Part shown: piece after piece, positions 27,448 through 36,982 of the stretch | Layout of the letters: each line of letters begins with the position of its first letter | How positions within the stretch are numbered: the stretch's first letter is position 1 | Source: Polaribacter sp. IC066 | GTDB lineage: Bacteria > Bacteroidota > Bacteroidia > Flavobacteriales > Flavobacteriaceae | Direction of reading: 5' to 3' | Length of the DNA stretch: 64,000 nucleotides | NCBI RefSeq assembly: GCF_007997085.1 | Contig: NZ_VORR01000016.1 | Coordinates: 19,948-83,947, forward strand | Notes under the pieces: model-generated | Told to the model about the DNA's origin: nothing | Database searches by the model: none | What the model saw: the letters and a program-made list of their open reading frames with translations, nothing else | Translations under genes and position numbers: made by a program

Positions 27448-28224
27448 ATGGACAATAAAGAATACATAGCATCTGGAATTTTAGAACTGTACGTCGCAGG
27501 CTCGCTTTCTGAAAAAGAAAATGAAGAAGTGTCTGCCCTAATTCAAGAAAATCCAGAACTACTTGCGGAAGTAATATCTATAGAAAAAGCAATTGTACAA
27601 TTAACAGCTGCTGCAAAAAAGGACGCTACCTATTCTTTTAACGATATTAAAAATCAGTTAAAAGATACGGAAACGAAAGTAATAACATTTCCAAAACCAA
27701 ACAGAAAACAATATATTGGTTGGGCCGCTGCTTTTATTTTAGGATCTACATTACTTTTATCGGTACTTCAAAACAATAGTTTAAAAGAGCAATTAAGCGC
27801 AGAAAAACAACAATTAGAAGAACAAATAAATAAATCTTCTAATAGTTTAGCAGACGCAGAAAAGTTAATTGAGGTTTTTAGAGATAAAGATATTATTTCA
27901 ATTCCTTTGGCAGGTCAAACTGTTTCGCCAACTTCGTATGCAAAAGTATATTGGGATAAAAAAACAAATTCTATTTATTTAGATGCTAAAGGTTTACCAG
28001 AACCTCCAGAAGGAAAAGTATATCAAGTTTGGTCTTTAACTTTAGACCCTTTAACACCAACAAGTTTGGGTGTTTTAGATACTTTTACTGCAGATGTTAA
28101 TAAGATTTTTACCATCAGCAATGCAAATCAATCTGAAGCATTTGGTATTACTTTAGAACCTGCAGGTGGTAGTCTTTCTCCTAATTTAGAGCAATTATAT
28201 ACTTTGGGTGCAGTTGCCTCTTAA
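27448..28224 (+). CDS. Membrane-anchored anti-sigma factor, RskA-like
   Basis: This 258-residue protein has an N-terminal cytoplasmic anti-sigma region (MDNKEYIASGILELYVAGSLSEKENEEV). A single membrane span covers about residues 89-107 (YIGWAAAFILGSTLLLSVL) and a short coiled-coil covers 108-145. The periplasmic RskA domain contains YAKVYWDKKTNSIYLDAKGLPEPPEGKVYQVWSL and the C-terminal AFGITLEPAGGS-P. It probably binds the ECF sigma factor and releases it in response to an envelope signal. It is co-transcribed with the sigma gene, with a 3-bp gap. Confidence 0.93.
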   Translation: MDNKEYIASGILELYVAGSLSEKENEEVSALIQENPELLAEVISIEKAIVQLTAAAKKDATYSFNDIKNQLKDTETKVITFPKPNRKQYIGWAAAFILGSTLLLSVLQNNSLKEQLSAEKQQLEEQINKSSNSLADAEKLIEVFRDKDIISIPLAGQTVSPTSYAKVYWDKKTNSIYLDAKGLPEPPEGKVYQVWSLTLDPLTPTSLGVLDTFTADVNKIFTISNANQSEAFGITLEPAGGSLSPNLEQLYTLGAVAS

Positions 28225-28267
28225 AGATTAAGTTATACTTTTTTTGAGTAAAGCTCAATTTTTTAAA

Positions 28268-28332
28268 ATATTATAAATTGAAATAATCCCGCTTTATCTG
28301 CTGAACTTGCTTCAGTATTTAGCGGGATTTTG
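28268..28332 (+). repeat. Dispersed 3' repeat, copy A (hairpin)
   Basis: It starts 43 nt after the anti-sigma stop. AATCCCGCT (28285-28293) pairs with AGCGGGATT (28321-28329) around a conserved core CTGAACTTGCTTCA; TTGGTTTT follows, so it may also act as a terminator. Related copies are at 42898-42962 and, on the minus strand, 48801-48866. Confidence 0.75.
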
Positions 28333-28653
28333 GTTTTAATTTATTTGATGAATAAAAATATACAGCCTGCTTAGTAAAAGATACGGTCTTAATTCTCAAC
28401 GATGAAATAGTAAACAATCAGCATAAAATAAAACCTATTAATTAGTTTACTAACTCTCTTTTTTCAAAACCAAAAATGCCAAAACAAACTTTATAAAGTG
28501 TTTGAAATCTGATAAAAAAAGGAATTCCGTTCGTTTATAAACTTCTATAAAGTGAATTTCCCTTTCATTTTATTGCACACATAAACAGCCAATAAAATCC
28601 AAAAAAATGCTCAAACCATAAAGCTTGCGCATTTATATTTTATTCTAGAAAAC
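28333..28653. other. Non-coding spacer, nothing recognised
   Basis: About 320 bp between the 3' repeat and the DUF937 pseudogene. It is A/T-rich with no open frame of note and no convincing hairpin. Confidence 0.5.
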
Positions 28654-29289
28654 TTACTTTCCAAAAAGACCACTAACATACCTCTAAATCCTTTAGATTC
28701 TTTTTTATCGCCCCTTAAAAACATTCCTGCAACATCATCAACAAGACTTACATCGCCAACTGCATCTAACATTTTTTCAAGAAAACTTGCTCACCTGCTT
28801 CACTGCTACCGCCAAACAAACCTCCAAGAAGTCCCGTTAAATCTCCTGAATGATCTAAATTCTGTTCTTTAGTTTGTTTTGCAAAAAACGCATTAAAATA
28901 GGAGCTGATACTTTTAAAATATTCGCAACAGAACTTGCATCTAAACCTGCTTTTTGACCAATAATTTGCTCAACACCTTGTTGCTTGCTCCCTAAAATAT
29001 GACTTAAAATTCCCGCGCCATCTTGTTTAAGGGCATCTTTTACTCCGCCGCCAAATAAACCATCAAGATTGTCTAAAATACTACCGTCGTGTTTCCCAGA
29101 CAAGGCATTCATTAAGCCTGCTGCTCTTTCTGGTGTCTTTGCATTTCTTTCCATTGCTTTCATAAGCACAGGTAAAGCCATGGTTAAAACACTACTTGTT
29201 TTATTAGAATCATTTCCTGTAGAATCTATTACACCAGCTATTATTGATTTTCCTAAATCACTATCTAATAAGTCTAAAATTCCTGTCAC
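28654..29289 (-). pseudogene. DUF937 protein gene broken by frameshifts
   Basis: From a GTG at 29289 the frame reads VTGILDLLDSDLGKSIIAGVIDSTG and continues through GGGVKDALKQDGAGILSHILGSKQQGVEQIIGQKAGLDASSVANILKVSAPILMRFLQ, a clear DUF937 domain. One base appears lost near 28880, after which the next frame gives KQTKEQNLDHSGDLTGLLGGLFGGSSEAGEQ. A second loss near 28785 leads to LEKMLDAVGDVSLVDDVAGMFLRGDKKESKGFRGML, and a third near 28667 restores GLFGK and a TAA at 28654-28656. Three -1 events in a run of about 230 bp point to decay or to sequencing errors. The 166-residue frame opening at 29355 starts upstream of the predicted promoter. Confidence 0.85.
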
Positions 29290-29322
29290 TTTATATTTTT
29301 TATAATTAATTGATGTTGTTGC

Positions 29323-29330
29323 CAAATTTA
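29323..29330 (-). promoter_or_regulatory. -7 element of the DUF937 gene
   Basis: Minus-strand TAAATTTG is an exact TAnnTTTG match, 33 nt upstream of the GTG at 29289. It indicates that the ATG at 29355 is not the start. Confidence 0.5.
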
Positions 29331-29412
29331 TGACACAATATAGCAATAAAGTCACGCTACTTTTAAATATTTTTTTATCTTTCAGCTTCTTAATTAAATT
29401 TTAAGTAACCAC

Positions 29413-30738
29413 ATGAAAAAACTCGCATTACATTGGAAAATTTTAATAGGAATGGTTTTAGGAATCGTTTTTGGTTTTATAATGAATTCTATAGACGGTG
29501 GTAAAGGATTTGTAACCGATTGGGTAAAACCTTTTGGAACTATTTTTATCAATCTTTTAAAATTAATTGCAGTACCCTTAATATTGGCTTCTTTAATTAA
29601 AGGAATTTCTGATTTAAAAGATATTTCTAAAATTAAAAAAATGGGCTTAAGAACAATGGTTATTTATATGATGACTACGGTAGTTGCTATTATTATTGGT
29701 TTAGGAATTGTAAATCTCGTGAAACCTGGTGCAGGAATGTCTGCTGATACCATAGAAAAAATAAAGGCGAAATATGAAACATCTACCGATGTTGTTGATA
29801 AATTAACCAAGGCCTCTACGCAGAAACAATCGGGTCCTTTGCAAGCTTTAGTTGATATTTTTCCAAGTAATATTTTTACTGCTTTGGGTGATGCTAATAT
29901 GTTACAGATTATCTTTTTCGCTTTATTTATTGGTATTTCTTTGTTGTTAATTCCAGAAAAAAAAGCAAAACCTTTAATGAAATTCTTTGATTCTTTAAAT
30001 GAAGTAGTCATGAAAATGGTCGATTTAATTATGCTATTTGCGCCTTATGCTGTTTTTGCGTTATTAGCAAACGTTATTATTGCTTTTGATGATATCGAAA
30101 TTCTTCTTAAACTTTTAGTATACTCTGCTTGCGTTGTTGGTGGTTTATTATTGATGATTAGTTTCTATTTGATGTTGGTTTATGTGTATACAAAAAAATC
30201 ACCTTTATGGTTTTTAAAGCAAATAAGTCCGGCTCAATTATTGGCTTTCTCTACAAGTTCTAGTGCGGCAACTTTACCAGTAACCATGGAGAGGGTTGAA
30301 GAGCATTTAGGCGTAGATAAAGAAGTTTCAGGCTTTGTATTACCCGTTGGCGCAACCATAAATATGGACGGCACAAGCTTATACCAAGCCATTGCAGCGG
30401 TATTTATTATGCAAGTAGTTTGGCCAGAAGGGTTAACATTTTCTAATCAATTAATTATTGTGGCAACCGCATTATTAGCCTCTATTGGTTCGGCAGCCGT
30501 GCCAAGTGCAGGTATGGTTATGTTGGTTATTGTACTAGAATCTATTGGCTTTCCGCCAGAATTATTACCAATTGGTTTAGCATTAATTTTTGCAGTTGAT
30601 AGACCTTTAGACATGTGCAGAACTACCGTAAATGTTACAGGAGATGCTACAGTTTCTATGATTGTTGCAAAATCTTTAGGTAAATTACGAGATCCTAAAC
30701 CAAAAGAATGGGATGACAACTATAAAAAAGAAAAATAA
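29413..30738 (+). CDS. Dicarboxylate/amino acid:cation symporter (DAACS family)
   Basis: This 441-residue inner-membrane protein has about eight transmembrane segments and re-entrant hairpins. The first hairpin is marked by AFSTSSSAATLPVTMERVEEHLGV and the second by the region with LPVGATINMDGTSLYQAIAAVFI, NMDGT being the family signature. SIGSAAVPSAGMVML and the C-terminal AVDRPLDMCRTTVNVTGDA complete the substrate/cation site. It imports glutamate, aspartate or C4-dicarboxylates with Na+ or H+; the Arg in DMCRTTVN favours acidic amino acids or dicarboxylates. No partner gene is adjacent. Confidence 0.95.
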   Translation: MKKLALHWKILIGMVLGIVFGFIMNSIDGGKGFVTDWVKPFGTIFINLLKLIAVPLILASLIKGISDLKDISKIKKMGLRTMVIYMMTTVVAIIIGLGIVNLVKPGAGMSADTIEKIKAKYETSTDVVDKLTKASTQKQSGPLQALVDIFPSNIFTALGDANMLQIIFFALFIGISLLLIPEKKAKPLMKFFDSLNEVVMKMVDLIMLFAPYAVFALLANVIIAFDDIEILLKLLVYSACVVGGLLLMISFYLMLVYVYTKKSPLWFLKQISPAQLLAFSTSSSAATLPVTMERVEEHLGVDKEVSGFVLPVGATINMDGTSLYQAIAAVFIMQVVWPEGLTFSNQLIIVATALLASIGSAAVPSAGMVMLVIVLESIGFPPELLPIGLALIFAVDRPLDMCRTTVNVTGDATVSMIVAKSLGKLRDPKPKEWDDNYKKEK

Positions 30739-30764
30739 ATTTGTAACATATTATTTTTAATAAA

Positions 30765-31610
30765 ATGTTCTTAAAAATTGAGAATCCTTTAGTATCTGCA
30801 GATTGGCTTTATAAGCACTTAAATAGCAAAAACCTTATTGTTTTAGATGCTACAATTCTGAATGTTACAGATAAAAAACAGCAAGAAATCAACACGAAAA
30901 AGCAAGTTAAGGGCGCAGTATTTTTTGATATTAAAAATATTTTTTCTGACACAAAAAGTCCCTTACCTAATACTGTTTTAACACCAAAAGAATTTGAAGA
31001 AAAAGCACAGATTTTTGGAATTCAAAAAAATAGTGCACTTGTAGTTTATGATGATTTAGGCATCTACGCATCGCCAAGAGTTTGGTGGATGTTTACCTTA
31101 ATGGGTTTTACGAACATTGCTATTTTAGATGGAGGTTTCCCTGCATGGAAAGCTCAAAATTACCCCATAGAAAGCCCTAAACAACGTTCTTTACCAAAAG
31201 GAGATTTCGTTGTCAATTATCAATCAGAAAAATTAAAATATACGCAAGATGTTTTAAAATCAATAGAAAACAACAATTCTATAATCGCAGATGCGCGCTC
31301 AAAAGGTCGTTTTTATGCAACAGAACCTGAACCAAGACAAGATTTAAAAACAGGTCATATACCCACTGCTTTTAGTTTGCCACATTCTGAAATTCTAGAA
31401 AATGGTTTTATGAAAACTAAAGACCAATTAAAAACAATTTACGATACTATAAATCCGACAAAAAAAGATTTTATTTTCACTTGTGGATCAGGTATTACGG
31501 CCTCTGTTTTAGCTTTTGGAGCGGCTTTAATAGATATAAATAATTACGCTGTTTACGATGGTTCTTGGACAGAATGGGGCTCTACAAATCATTTACCAAT
31601 AGAAAAATAA
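30765..31610 (+). CDS. Two-domain sulfurtransferase (3-mercaptopyruvate type)
   Basis: This 281-residue protein has tandem rhodanese domains. The N-terminal one is inactive: LVSADWLYKHLNSKNLIVLDAT, VVYDDLGIYASPRVWWMFTLMGF, LDGGFPAWKA. The C-terminal one carries the active-site loop CGSGITA with Cys240. CGSGxT is characteristic of 3-mercaptopyruvate sulfurtransferases; true rhodaneses have CRxGxR/T. ADARSKGRFYATEPEPRQDLKTGHIPTA is the usual second-domain start. It moves sulfane sulfur to cyanide, thiols or proteins in the cytoplasm. It follows the symporter by 26 bp and may share its transcript. Confidence 0.94.
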   Translation: MFLKIENPLVSADWLYKHLNSKNLIVLDATILNVTDKKQQEINTKKQVKGAVFFDIKNIFSDTKSPLPNTVLTPKEFEEKAQIFGIQKNSALVVYDDLGIYASPRVWWMFTLMGFTNIAILDGGFPAWKAQNYPIESPKQRSLPKGDFVVNYQSEKLKYTQDVLKSIENNNSIIADARSKGRFYATEPEPRQDLKTGHIPTAFSLPHSEILENGFMKTKDQLKTIYDTINPTKKDFIFTCGSGITASVLAFGAALIDINNYAVYDGSWTEWGSTNHLPIEK

Positions 31611-31630
31611 AAAACTAATTTAATTGACTT

Positions 31631-31658
31631 CATTCTTGTCCGATAAAAGACTCAAGAT
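31631..31658 (+). repeat. Dispersed 28-bp element, second copy
   Basis: It matches 25976-26003 with one mismatch (CATTCTTGTCCGATAAAAGA and onward). It starts 20 nt after the sulfurtransferase stop, in the same orientation as the gene. Confidence 0.7.
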
Positions 31659-32720
31659 CCCTTCGCTTTTAGAACCAAGACTTGTTTCTAACTATCTGAC
31701 AAACATATTTAATTTGAAATAAATTTATCTGCTTTATATTCATTAAATTATTTTCAAAAAAGCAAGAAGTCATTTAAAAAATTCGCAAAACCTTTCATTT
31801 TAACAAGGTTTATTACACTAAAAATATTTGTAATCAGACACTAATGAATCTAAATAATAGTTTAAAACTTTTATCTTTTTATAAGCCATACATGGCGATT
31901 ATTTTGAAGATAAAAGAATAGAACTTCATTTTATCCAAAGTAAATAGAACAACAACATATCATCAAATTCATCGTAATTGCTAATTCTGATGAAAATAAT
32001 TTGTGTAAAGTTAAAAAGTGTATCAATGAAAATAAATTTAACCGACTATAGAAACATGCATTTATTAAAGAACTAAAATATATTCTTTGCTATTGATTTT
32101 TTAGAAACACTCAAAAAAAATATTTACAAAATTTTTTACAAATTCTTGCGATTTACTTCTACCACTCTTTTTAGCGCATAAAACAAATACAGACTAACAT
32201 AAAAAGGAGAGTAAGCGTTTCTGTAATACAAATTAATTTTAAAAACGGGCCATAATAGTTAAAACTCAAAATGCCTTTTTAATTTTGTCTGAAAATAAAG
32301 TAATGCAGTTTAAAAATCTTCGAAAAGTAAATAGTATCAAAATTTTAAACCAACTCACATTGGCAATAGATGGATTGCAATCAAAATTATACTGGTTAAA
32401 CGACAAGGAATAACTAAATTAGTTTTGCTTATTTTGATCTTTTTATTATTTAGAATTTCAAGCTTCGATTAGAGCAATCAATGTATCAAGTGAAAAAAGA
32501 CTTTTTTTTTGTTTGATGAAAACCTAGATTTTTAAACTTTCCTTTTAACTACCGATGTAGAGCATCAGAAAATTATAACAATTAGAATAAAAACAGTTCT
32601 GTATAAACTACATGTAATAAACTGATATAAAACGGAGAACGATATTATTTTAAAATAAAAATTCTTTATATATTTCAGACTTTAATAGTAGCTGAAGTAA
32701 AATCGCCGTAAAAAAATAAT
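31659..32720. other. 1.06-kb gene desert, possibly decayed
   Basis: There is no open frame of useful length on either strand. Short stretches such as MQFKNLRKVNSIKILNQLTLAIDGLQSKLYWLNDKE (from 32304) hint at old coding sequence, but I cannot tie them to a family. No RNA gene or strong hairpin was recognised. A stretch this long is unusual in a flavobacterial chromosome and is most likely erased gene content. Confidence 0.5.
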
Positions 32721-33653
32721 ATGCAAATAATTTTAGGAGCAAACGGAATAATTGGAGAAGAATTAGCAAGCGAGTTAAGAGTTAATTATACAGATAAAAT
32801 AAAATTAGTGGGCAGAAATCCAAAAAAAGTAAACACCGATGATCTCTTATTTCAAGGCGACTTATTAAAACCCGAAGATGTTAACAATGCTTTAAAACAC
32901 TGCGAAATTGCCTATTTAACAGTTGGGCTTCCTTATAATTCAGCCGTATGGTTAAGAGATTGGCCAAAAATTATGCACAATGTAATCGCAGGATGTAAAG
33001 CTAACAATTGCAAACTTGTTTATTTTGATAATACCTATGCCTATCCGCAAGGCAGCAAGATTCAAAAAGAAAATACCCCCTTAAAATCGGAAGGAAAAAA
33101 AGGCAAAGCTAAAAAAATAGCGGCTCAACTGTTATTACTAGCAATTAAAGAAAAAAAGATTGATGCCGTTATATGCAGAGCACCCGAATTTTATGGGCCC
33201 GGTAAAACAAAAGGAATTACAAATACACTTATATTTAAAAAGCTAAAAATAACTAAAAAACCAAAATTATTTTTAAAAGATAATGTTTTAAGAACTTTAA
33301 TTTATGCACCTGACGCTAGTAAGGCGATGGCTTTAATTGGAAATACACCTGATGCTTTCGGCCAAACTTGGCATCTTCCTTGTGATGATTATCGACTAAC
33401 TTACAAAGAAATACTAGAAGAAATCTCTAAACAACTAGGTCGCACAATACAATACGACATACTAAATTCGGTTACTTTAAAAATAGCTTCATTCTTTAAT
33501 AATGATATTAAAGAAACACAAGAACTACTCCCGCGTTATAAAATCGATAATCTATTCTATTCTTCAAAATTTAAGAAAAAATTTCCTGATTTTAATATAA
33601 CTACGTATCAACAAGGAATTAAGAATATCCTTGAAGATTACCAAATAAAATAG
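32721..33653 (+). CDS. NAD(P)-dependent epimerase/dehydratase-like SDR
   Basis: This 310-residue extended SDR has an N-terminal ILGANGIIGEELASEL glycine loop (GxxGxxG), YLTVGLPYNSAVW at about residue 75-87, LVYFDNTYAYPQGSKIQKENTPL around the Ser/Tyr position, and CRAPEFYGPG. The catalytic YxxxK is not clear. The C-terminal half has WHLPCDDYRLTYKEILEEISKQLGR, as in NmrA/UDP-sugar epimerase-like proteins. The substrate is unknown. It stands alone after the gene desert. Confidence 0.85.
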   Translation: MQIILGANGIIGEELASELRVNYTDKIKLVGRNPKKVNTDDLLFQGDLLKPEDVNNALKHCEIAYLTVGLPYNSAVWLRDWPKIMHNVIAGCKANNCKLVYFDNTYAYPQGSKIQKENTPLKSEGKKGKAKKIAAQLLLLAIKEKKIDAVICRAPEFYGPGKTKGITNTLIFKKLKITKKPKLFLKDNVLRTLIYAPDASKAMALIGNTPDAFGQTWHLPCDDYRLTYKEILEEISKQLGRTIQYDILNSVTLKIASFFNNDIKETQELLPRYKIDNLFYSSKFKKKFPDFNITTYQQGIKNILEDYQIK

Positions 33654-33684
33654 CAAAAACAACAAAATATATAATACATAAACT

Positions 33685-33728
33685 GTTGTAGTACATCACT
33701 AAATCTATGTAATTGCTAAAACTACAAC
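33685..33728. repeat. Inverted repeat between convergent genes
   Basis: GTTGTAGT (33685-33692) and ACTACAAC (33721-33728) form an 8-bp stem with a long loop between the convergent epimerase and DUF721 genes. No T tract follows, so terminator function is doubtful. Confidence 0.35.
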
Positions 33729-33809
33729 AACTCTATAATCAAATTGTGTGCACTGTAATTAGCCACTTACAAAAAAAAGGTACACAAAAACCTAGTAAAA
33801 TATAAAAAC

Positions 33810-34106
33810 CTAAACAAGCATCAATTTCTCAATGATGTCCTCACCTATTTCTTCATTCATCATTTTAACAATTTTTTCTTTGCCATAACTCAACTCTTCT
33901 CGCAAAACCGACGATGTTAATTGAATAATTAATGTTTTATTTTGCAATCTTACAGAAGTTGTATGGGTCGTAACTCCTGGACCCATCATTTTAATCCAAG
34001 TTTCTTCTACCTTTATTTTTTGCATGCCTTTACTCAAATTATTTTCTTTGATAAAACTCTGCATTAAGTCTTCTATAGAAAAAGAATCGTTTTCTCTTTT
34101 TGCCAT
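33810..34106 (-). CDS. DUF721 (DciA-like) protein
   Basis: This 98-residue protein matches the DUF721 domain: MQKIKVEETWIKMMGPGVTTHTTSVRLQNKTLIIQLTSSVLREELSYGKEKIVKMMNEEIG. DUF721 proteins include DciA, which helps the replicative helicase load in bacteria without DnaC. The gene is 91 bp downstream of recF on the same strand, a conserved Bacteroidota arrangement. The C-terminal extension of longer DciA proteins is absent. Confidence 0.88.
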   Translation of the reverse strand: MAKRENDSFSIEDLMQSFIKENNLSKGMQKIKVEETWIKMMGPGVTTHTTSVRLQNKTLIIQLTSSVLREELSYGKEKIVKMMNEEIGEDIIEKLMLV

Positions 34107-34197
34107 TTTTAGTTCGCTTTTCGCTTTTTATTGTTTGCCTTTTACTGATCAAATACTCCTTAAAATTGTAGTTTGCTTAAAACAGTTTACGCTGAAC

Positions 34198-35283
34198 CTA
34201 CTCTTTTAATTTAAAAATCTGATATTTTTTATCGCCTTTCTTTAAAATATTCTCTGTTCTATCTGCATGTGTGTCGGTGATAAATATTTGTCCGAAATCA
34301 TCATTATTCACCAAATCTATAATATGTGAAACTCTGTTCTCATCTAATTTATCAAAAATATCATCCAATAATAAAATAGGCAATATATTGGTTTGTTGTT
34401 TGATAAAATCGAACTGTGCCAATTTTAGTGCAATTAAATACGATTTTTGCTGCCCTTGAGACCCAAATTTTTTAATAGGATACTCTCCAATCTCAAAACT
34501 TAAATCGTCTTTATGAATACCTGCAGTTGTATATTGAATCATCTTATCTTTCGCTAAAGACTTTTTCAACAAATCTTTCATTAAAAAATCGTTGAGCTGA
34601 CTCTTATAATTAAGGTTTACTTTTTCTTTATCCCCAGAAATTATTTGATATTTCTCATTAAAGATAGGAATAAATGCTGCTAAAAACGCTTTTCTAACCT
34701 CATAAATTCTTGCTCCATATTCAGAAAGTTGATCGTCATAGACACTCAAGTTTAAAGCATCAAAAGTTCTATTTGCTGCAAAATATTTTAACAAAGCATT
34801 TCTTTGCGTTAACACTTTATTATAAGCCATTAAATCTTTTAAATACAATTTATTTTGCTGCGAAATTACGCCATCAATAAATTTTCTTCTAGTATCACTG
34901 CCTTCTGTCACTAAATCTCTATCCGCCGGTGACACAATGACCAACGGAAATTGACCAATATGATCGGCAAACTTGTCATATATTTTAGCATTCCTTTTTA
35001 AGACCTTTTTTTGTCCTTTTTTTAAACTACACACTATTTTCTCTTCTCTATGGTTTAAAAGGTACGTTCCTTCTACCATAAAAAAGCCTTCTCCGTGTCT
35101 AATATTCTGAAGCGCTATAGAATTAAAGTAACTTTTTGTAAAAGATAAATAGTAAATGGCGTCTAAAACATTGGTTTTACCAATGCCATTATTACCCACA
35201 AAACAATTTATTTTCTCTTGAAAATCAAAAGATTGTGACGCAATATTCTTAAAATTAACAAGCGAAATTTTCTGTAAATACAT
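34198..35283 (-). CDS. recF: DNA replication/repair protein RecF
   Basis: This 361-residue SMC-like ATPase has Walker [20 protein letters not shown] (about 30-48), the signature region [20 protein letters not shown], and Walker [18 protein letters not shown], with the D-loop and a terminal [11 protein letters not shown]. It binds ssDNA/dsDNA gaps and helps RecOR load RecA. Length and motifs are normal. It is divergent from the TPR gene (114 bp apart), and dciA-like DUF721 lies downstream. Confidence 0.97.
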   Translation of the reverse strand: MYLQKISLVNFKNIASQSFDFQEKINCFVGNNGIGKTNVLDAIYYLSFTKSYFNSIALQNIRHGEGFFMVEGTYLLNHREEKIVCSLKKGQKKVLKRNAKIYDKFADHIGQFPLVIVSPADRDLVTEGSDTRRKFIDGVISQQNKLYLKDLMAYNKVLTQRNALLKYFAANRTFDALNLSVYDDQLSEYGARIYEVRKAFLAAFIPIFNEKYQIISGDKEKVNLNYKSQLNDFLMKDLLKKSLAKDKMIQYTTAGIHKDDLSFEIGEYPIKKFGSQGQQKSYLIALKLAQFDFIKQQTNILPILLLDDIFDKLDENRVSHIIDLVNNDDFGQIFITDTHADRTENILKKGDKKYQIFKLKE

Positions 35284-35366
35284 GAATAATGAAGAGTATT
35301 AAATAGGAATTGCAAATTATTGAAAATTTAGCGAAATAACCTCTTTTTAAATCCAATTAAAAAAAC

Positions 35367-35374
35367 TATTTTTG
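35367..35374 (+). promoter_or_regulatory. -7 element of the TPR/ribH operon
   Basis: TATTTTTG is an exact TAnnTTTG match 23 nt before the ATG at 35398. No TTG lies at the usual -33 position. Confidence 0.55.
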
Positions 35375-35397
35375 TCGCCAATAATTTTAAGAAAACT

Positions 35398-36165
35398 ATG
35401 GCTACATACAAGAAAAAATATAAACCAGAAGGTAAAAAAGAAGCACAAGAAGTTGATGAAACTGAATTTGAAACAGCTGGAGTTTTAAACACTTTAGACG
35501 AAACTGCTTCTAGATCTGAAAAATGGATCGAAAAAAACAGCAAACCTTTATTTGCTTCTTTAATAGGTGTTGTCGTTATTTTTCTTGCTTTTTTAGCTTA
35601 CAATAATTACGTTACAAAACCAAATGAATTAGAAGCTTCTAACGAGTTAGCTTTTCCTAGAAAATATTTTGATGAAGCTGCAACTGCTGGTTCTGGTATC
35701 GATTCTTTATTAAATTTAGGATTAGAAGGTGCAAACGGTAGATATGGTTTTTTAGATATTGCGGAATCTTTTAGTGGCACAAATGCAGGAAATATAGCAA
35801 ATTATTATGCTGGTATTTCTTACTTACAAATGAAGCAATACGAAAAAGGAATTGAATATTTAAGTAAATTTAATTCTGATAATGCAACTTTAAACGCTGT
35901 TTCTTTTGGCGCAGTAGGAGATGCTTTTTCTGACATCGATCAGCAAGAAGATGCTTTAGACTATTATGAAAAAGCTGCAAATGCAAATGCAAACGACTTT
36001 ACAACACCGTTGTTTTTATACAAAGCAGGACAAACCGCTATGTTATTAAAAAAATACGATAAAGCTGAATCTTTATTTACCAAAATAAAAGAAAAATATT
36101 CAGCATCAGATCAAGGAAAAGATGTTGAAAAATTTATCAACGCAGCAAAATATGCTGAACAATAG
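35398..36165 (+). CDS. Membrane-anchored TPR protein (YfgM-like)
   Basis: This 255-residue protein has an N-terminal charged cytoplasmic segment, one membrane span at about 51-69 (LFASLIGVVVIFLAFLAYN) and a C-terminal tetratricopeptide region: NYYAGISYLQMKQYEKGIEYLSKF, AVGDAFSDIDQQEDALDYYEKAA, YKAGQTAMLLKKYDKAESLFTKIKEKY. The topology is that of YfgM, which works with periplasmic chaperones and the SecYEG translocon. The gene precedes ribH in many flavobacteria. Confidence 0.9.
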   Translation: MATYKKKYKPEGKKEAQEVDETEFETAGVLNTLDETASRSEKWIEKNSKPLFASLIGVVVIFLAFLAYNNYVTKPNELEASNELAFPRKYFDEAATAGSGIDSLLNLGLEGANGRYGFLDIAESFSGTNAGNIANYYAGISYLQMKQYEKGIEYLSKFNSDNATLNAVSFGAVGDAFSDIDQQEDALDYYEKAANANANDFTTPLFLYKAGQTAMLLKKYDKAESLFTKIKEKYSASDQGKDVEKFINAAKYAEQ

Positions 36166-36237
36166 TATTTAGCAATTAGGTTTTTAGTGATTGGTAAAAA
36201 CTTAACTACTAAAAACCAAATTCTAAAAACTAAAAAT

Positions 36238-36744
36238 ATGGCAACAAATAATTTATCATATTACGATAAAGAAACAATCCCAAATGCGAAATCTTTTCGA
36301 TTTGGGATTGTTGTTTCAGAATGGAATCCTGAAATTACAAGAAATTTACAAAAAGGTGCAATAGAAACTTTAATAGATTGCGGAGCAACAAAAGAAAATA
36401 TTATTTCTTGGGATGTTCCTGGAAGTTTTGAACTTGTTTTTGGTTGTAAAAAAATGGTTCAATCTCAAAAGTTAGACGCTATTATTGCCATTGGGAATGT
36501 AATTCAAGGAGAAACAAAACATTTCGATTTTGTTTGTGAAGGTGTTACCCAAGGTATTATAGATTTAAATGTTCACTATGATGTTCCTGTAATTTTTTGT
36601 GTTTTAACAGATAATACAAAACAACAGTCTTTAGATAGATCTGGCGGAAAACTTGGTAATAAAGGAATTGAATGTGCTGTTGCAGCCGTAAAAATGGCTG
36701 CTATTATAAACTTTAATAGAACTTCTGAAAGTATCGGTTTTTAA
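36238..36744 (+). CDS. ribH: 6,7-dimethyl-8-ribityllumazine synthase
   Basis: From the ATG at 36238 this encodes 168 residues. Lumazine synthase motifs are FGIVVSEWNPEIT, GATKENIISWDVPGSFELVFG, AIIAIGNVIQGETKHFDFVCEGVTQGI and VPVIFCVLTDNTKQQSLDRSGGKLGNKG, with the catalytic His in KHFDF. It condenses 5-amino-6-ribitylamino-uracil with dihydroxybutanone phosphate in riboflavin synthesis and forms icosahedral or pentameric shells. A longer frame from 36187 would add 17 residues out of family register; 36238 is the better start. Confidence 0.97.
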   Translation: MATNNLSYYDKETIPNAKSFRFGIVVSEWNPEITRNLQKGAIETLIDCGATKENIISWDVPGSFELVFGCKKMVQSQKLDAIIAIGNVIQGETKHFDFVCEGVTQGIIDLNVHYDVPVIFCVLTDNTKQQSLDRSGGKLGNKGIECAVAAVKMAAIINFNRTSESIGF

Positions 36745-36756
36745 AAAAATATGTTT

Positions 36757-36848
36757 TCCTGCAAGGTTTTTTCTCGACCTTGTGGGTATTTATGTATCAA
36801 ACTATACGTTTAATTAAACCTAAAAGGTTCTAAAAGCCTTGCAGGTTT
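36757..36848. repeat. Two imperfect palindromic repeats after ribH
   Basis: TCCTGCAAGG...ACCTTGTGGG (36757-36787) and AAACCTAAAAGG...CCTTGCAGGTTT (36816-36848) are hairpins of the AGGTT/AACCT design also seen at 6462-6494. The first starts 12 nt after the ribH stop. They are probably mobile palindromes that can act as 3' stabilisers or terminators. Confidence 0.6.
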
Positions 36849-36982
36849 ATTGTATAATTTTAAGAATACTTTTCGCAACATTTCTTGACGCATTGCTTTT
36901 AATTCTTTAAATTTGATATGCCTAAAATTGGTATAAAAATTGATTTACTTTACATCAGTACACATCAATTATTTTTAAAGTT

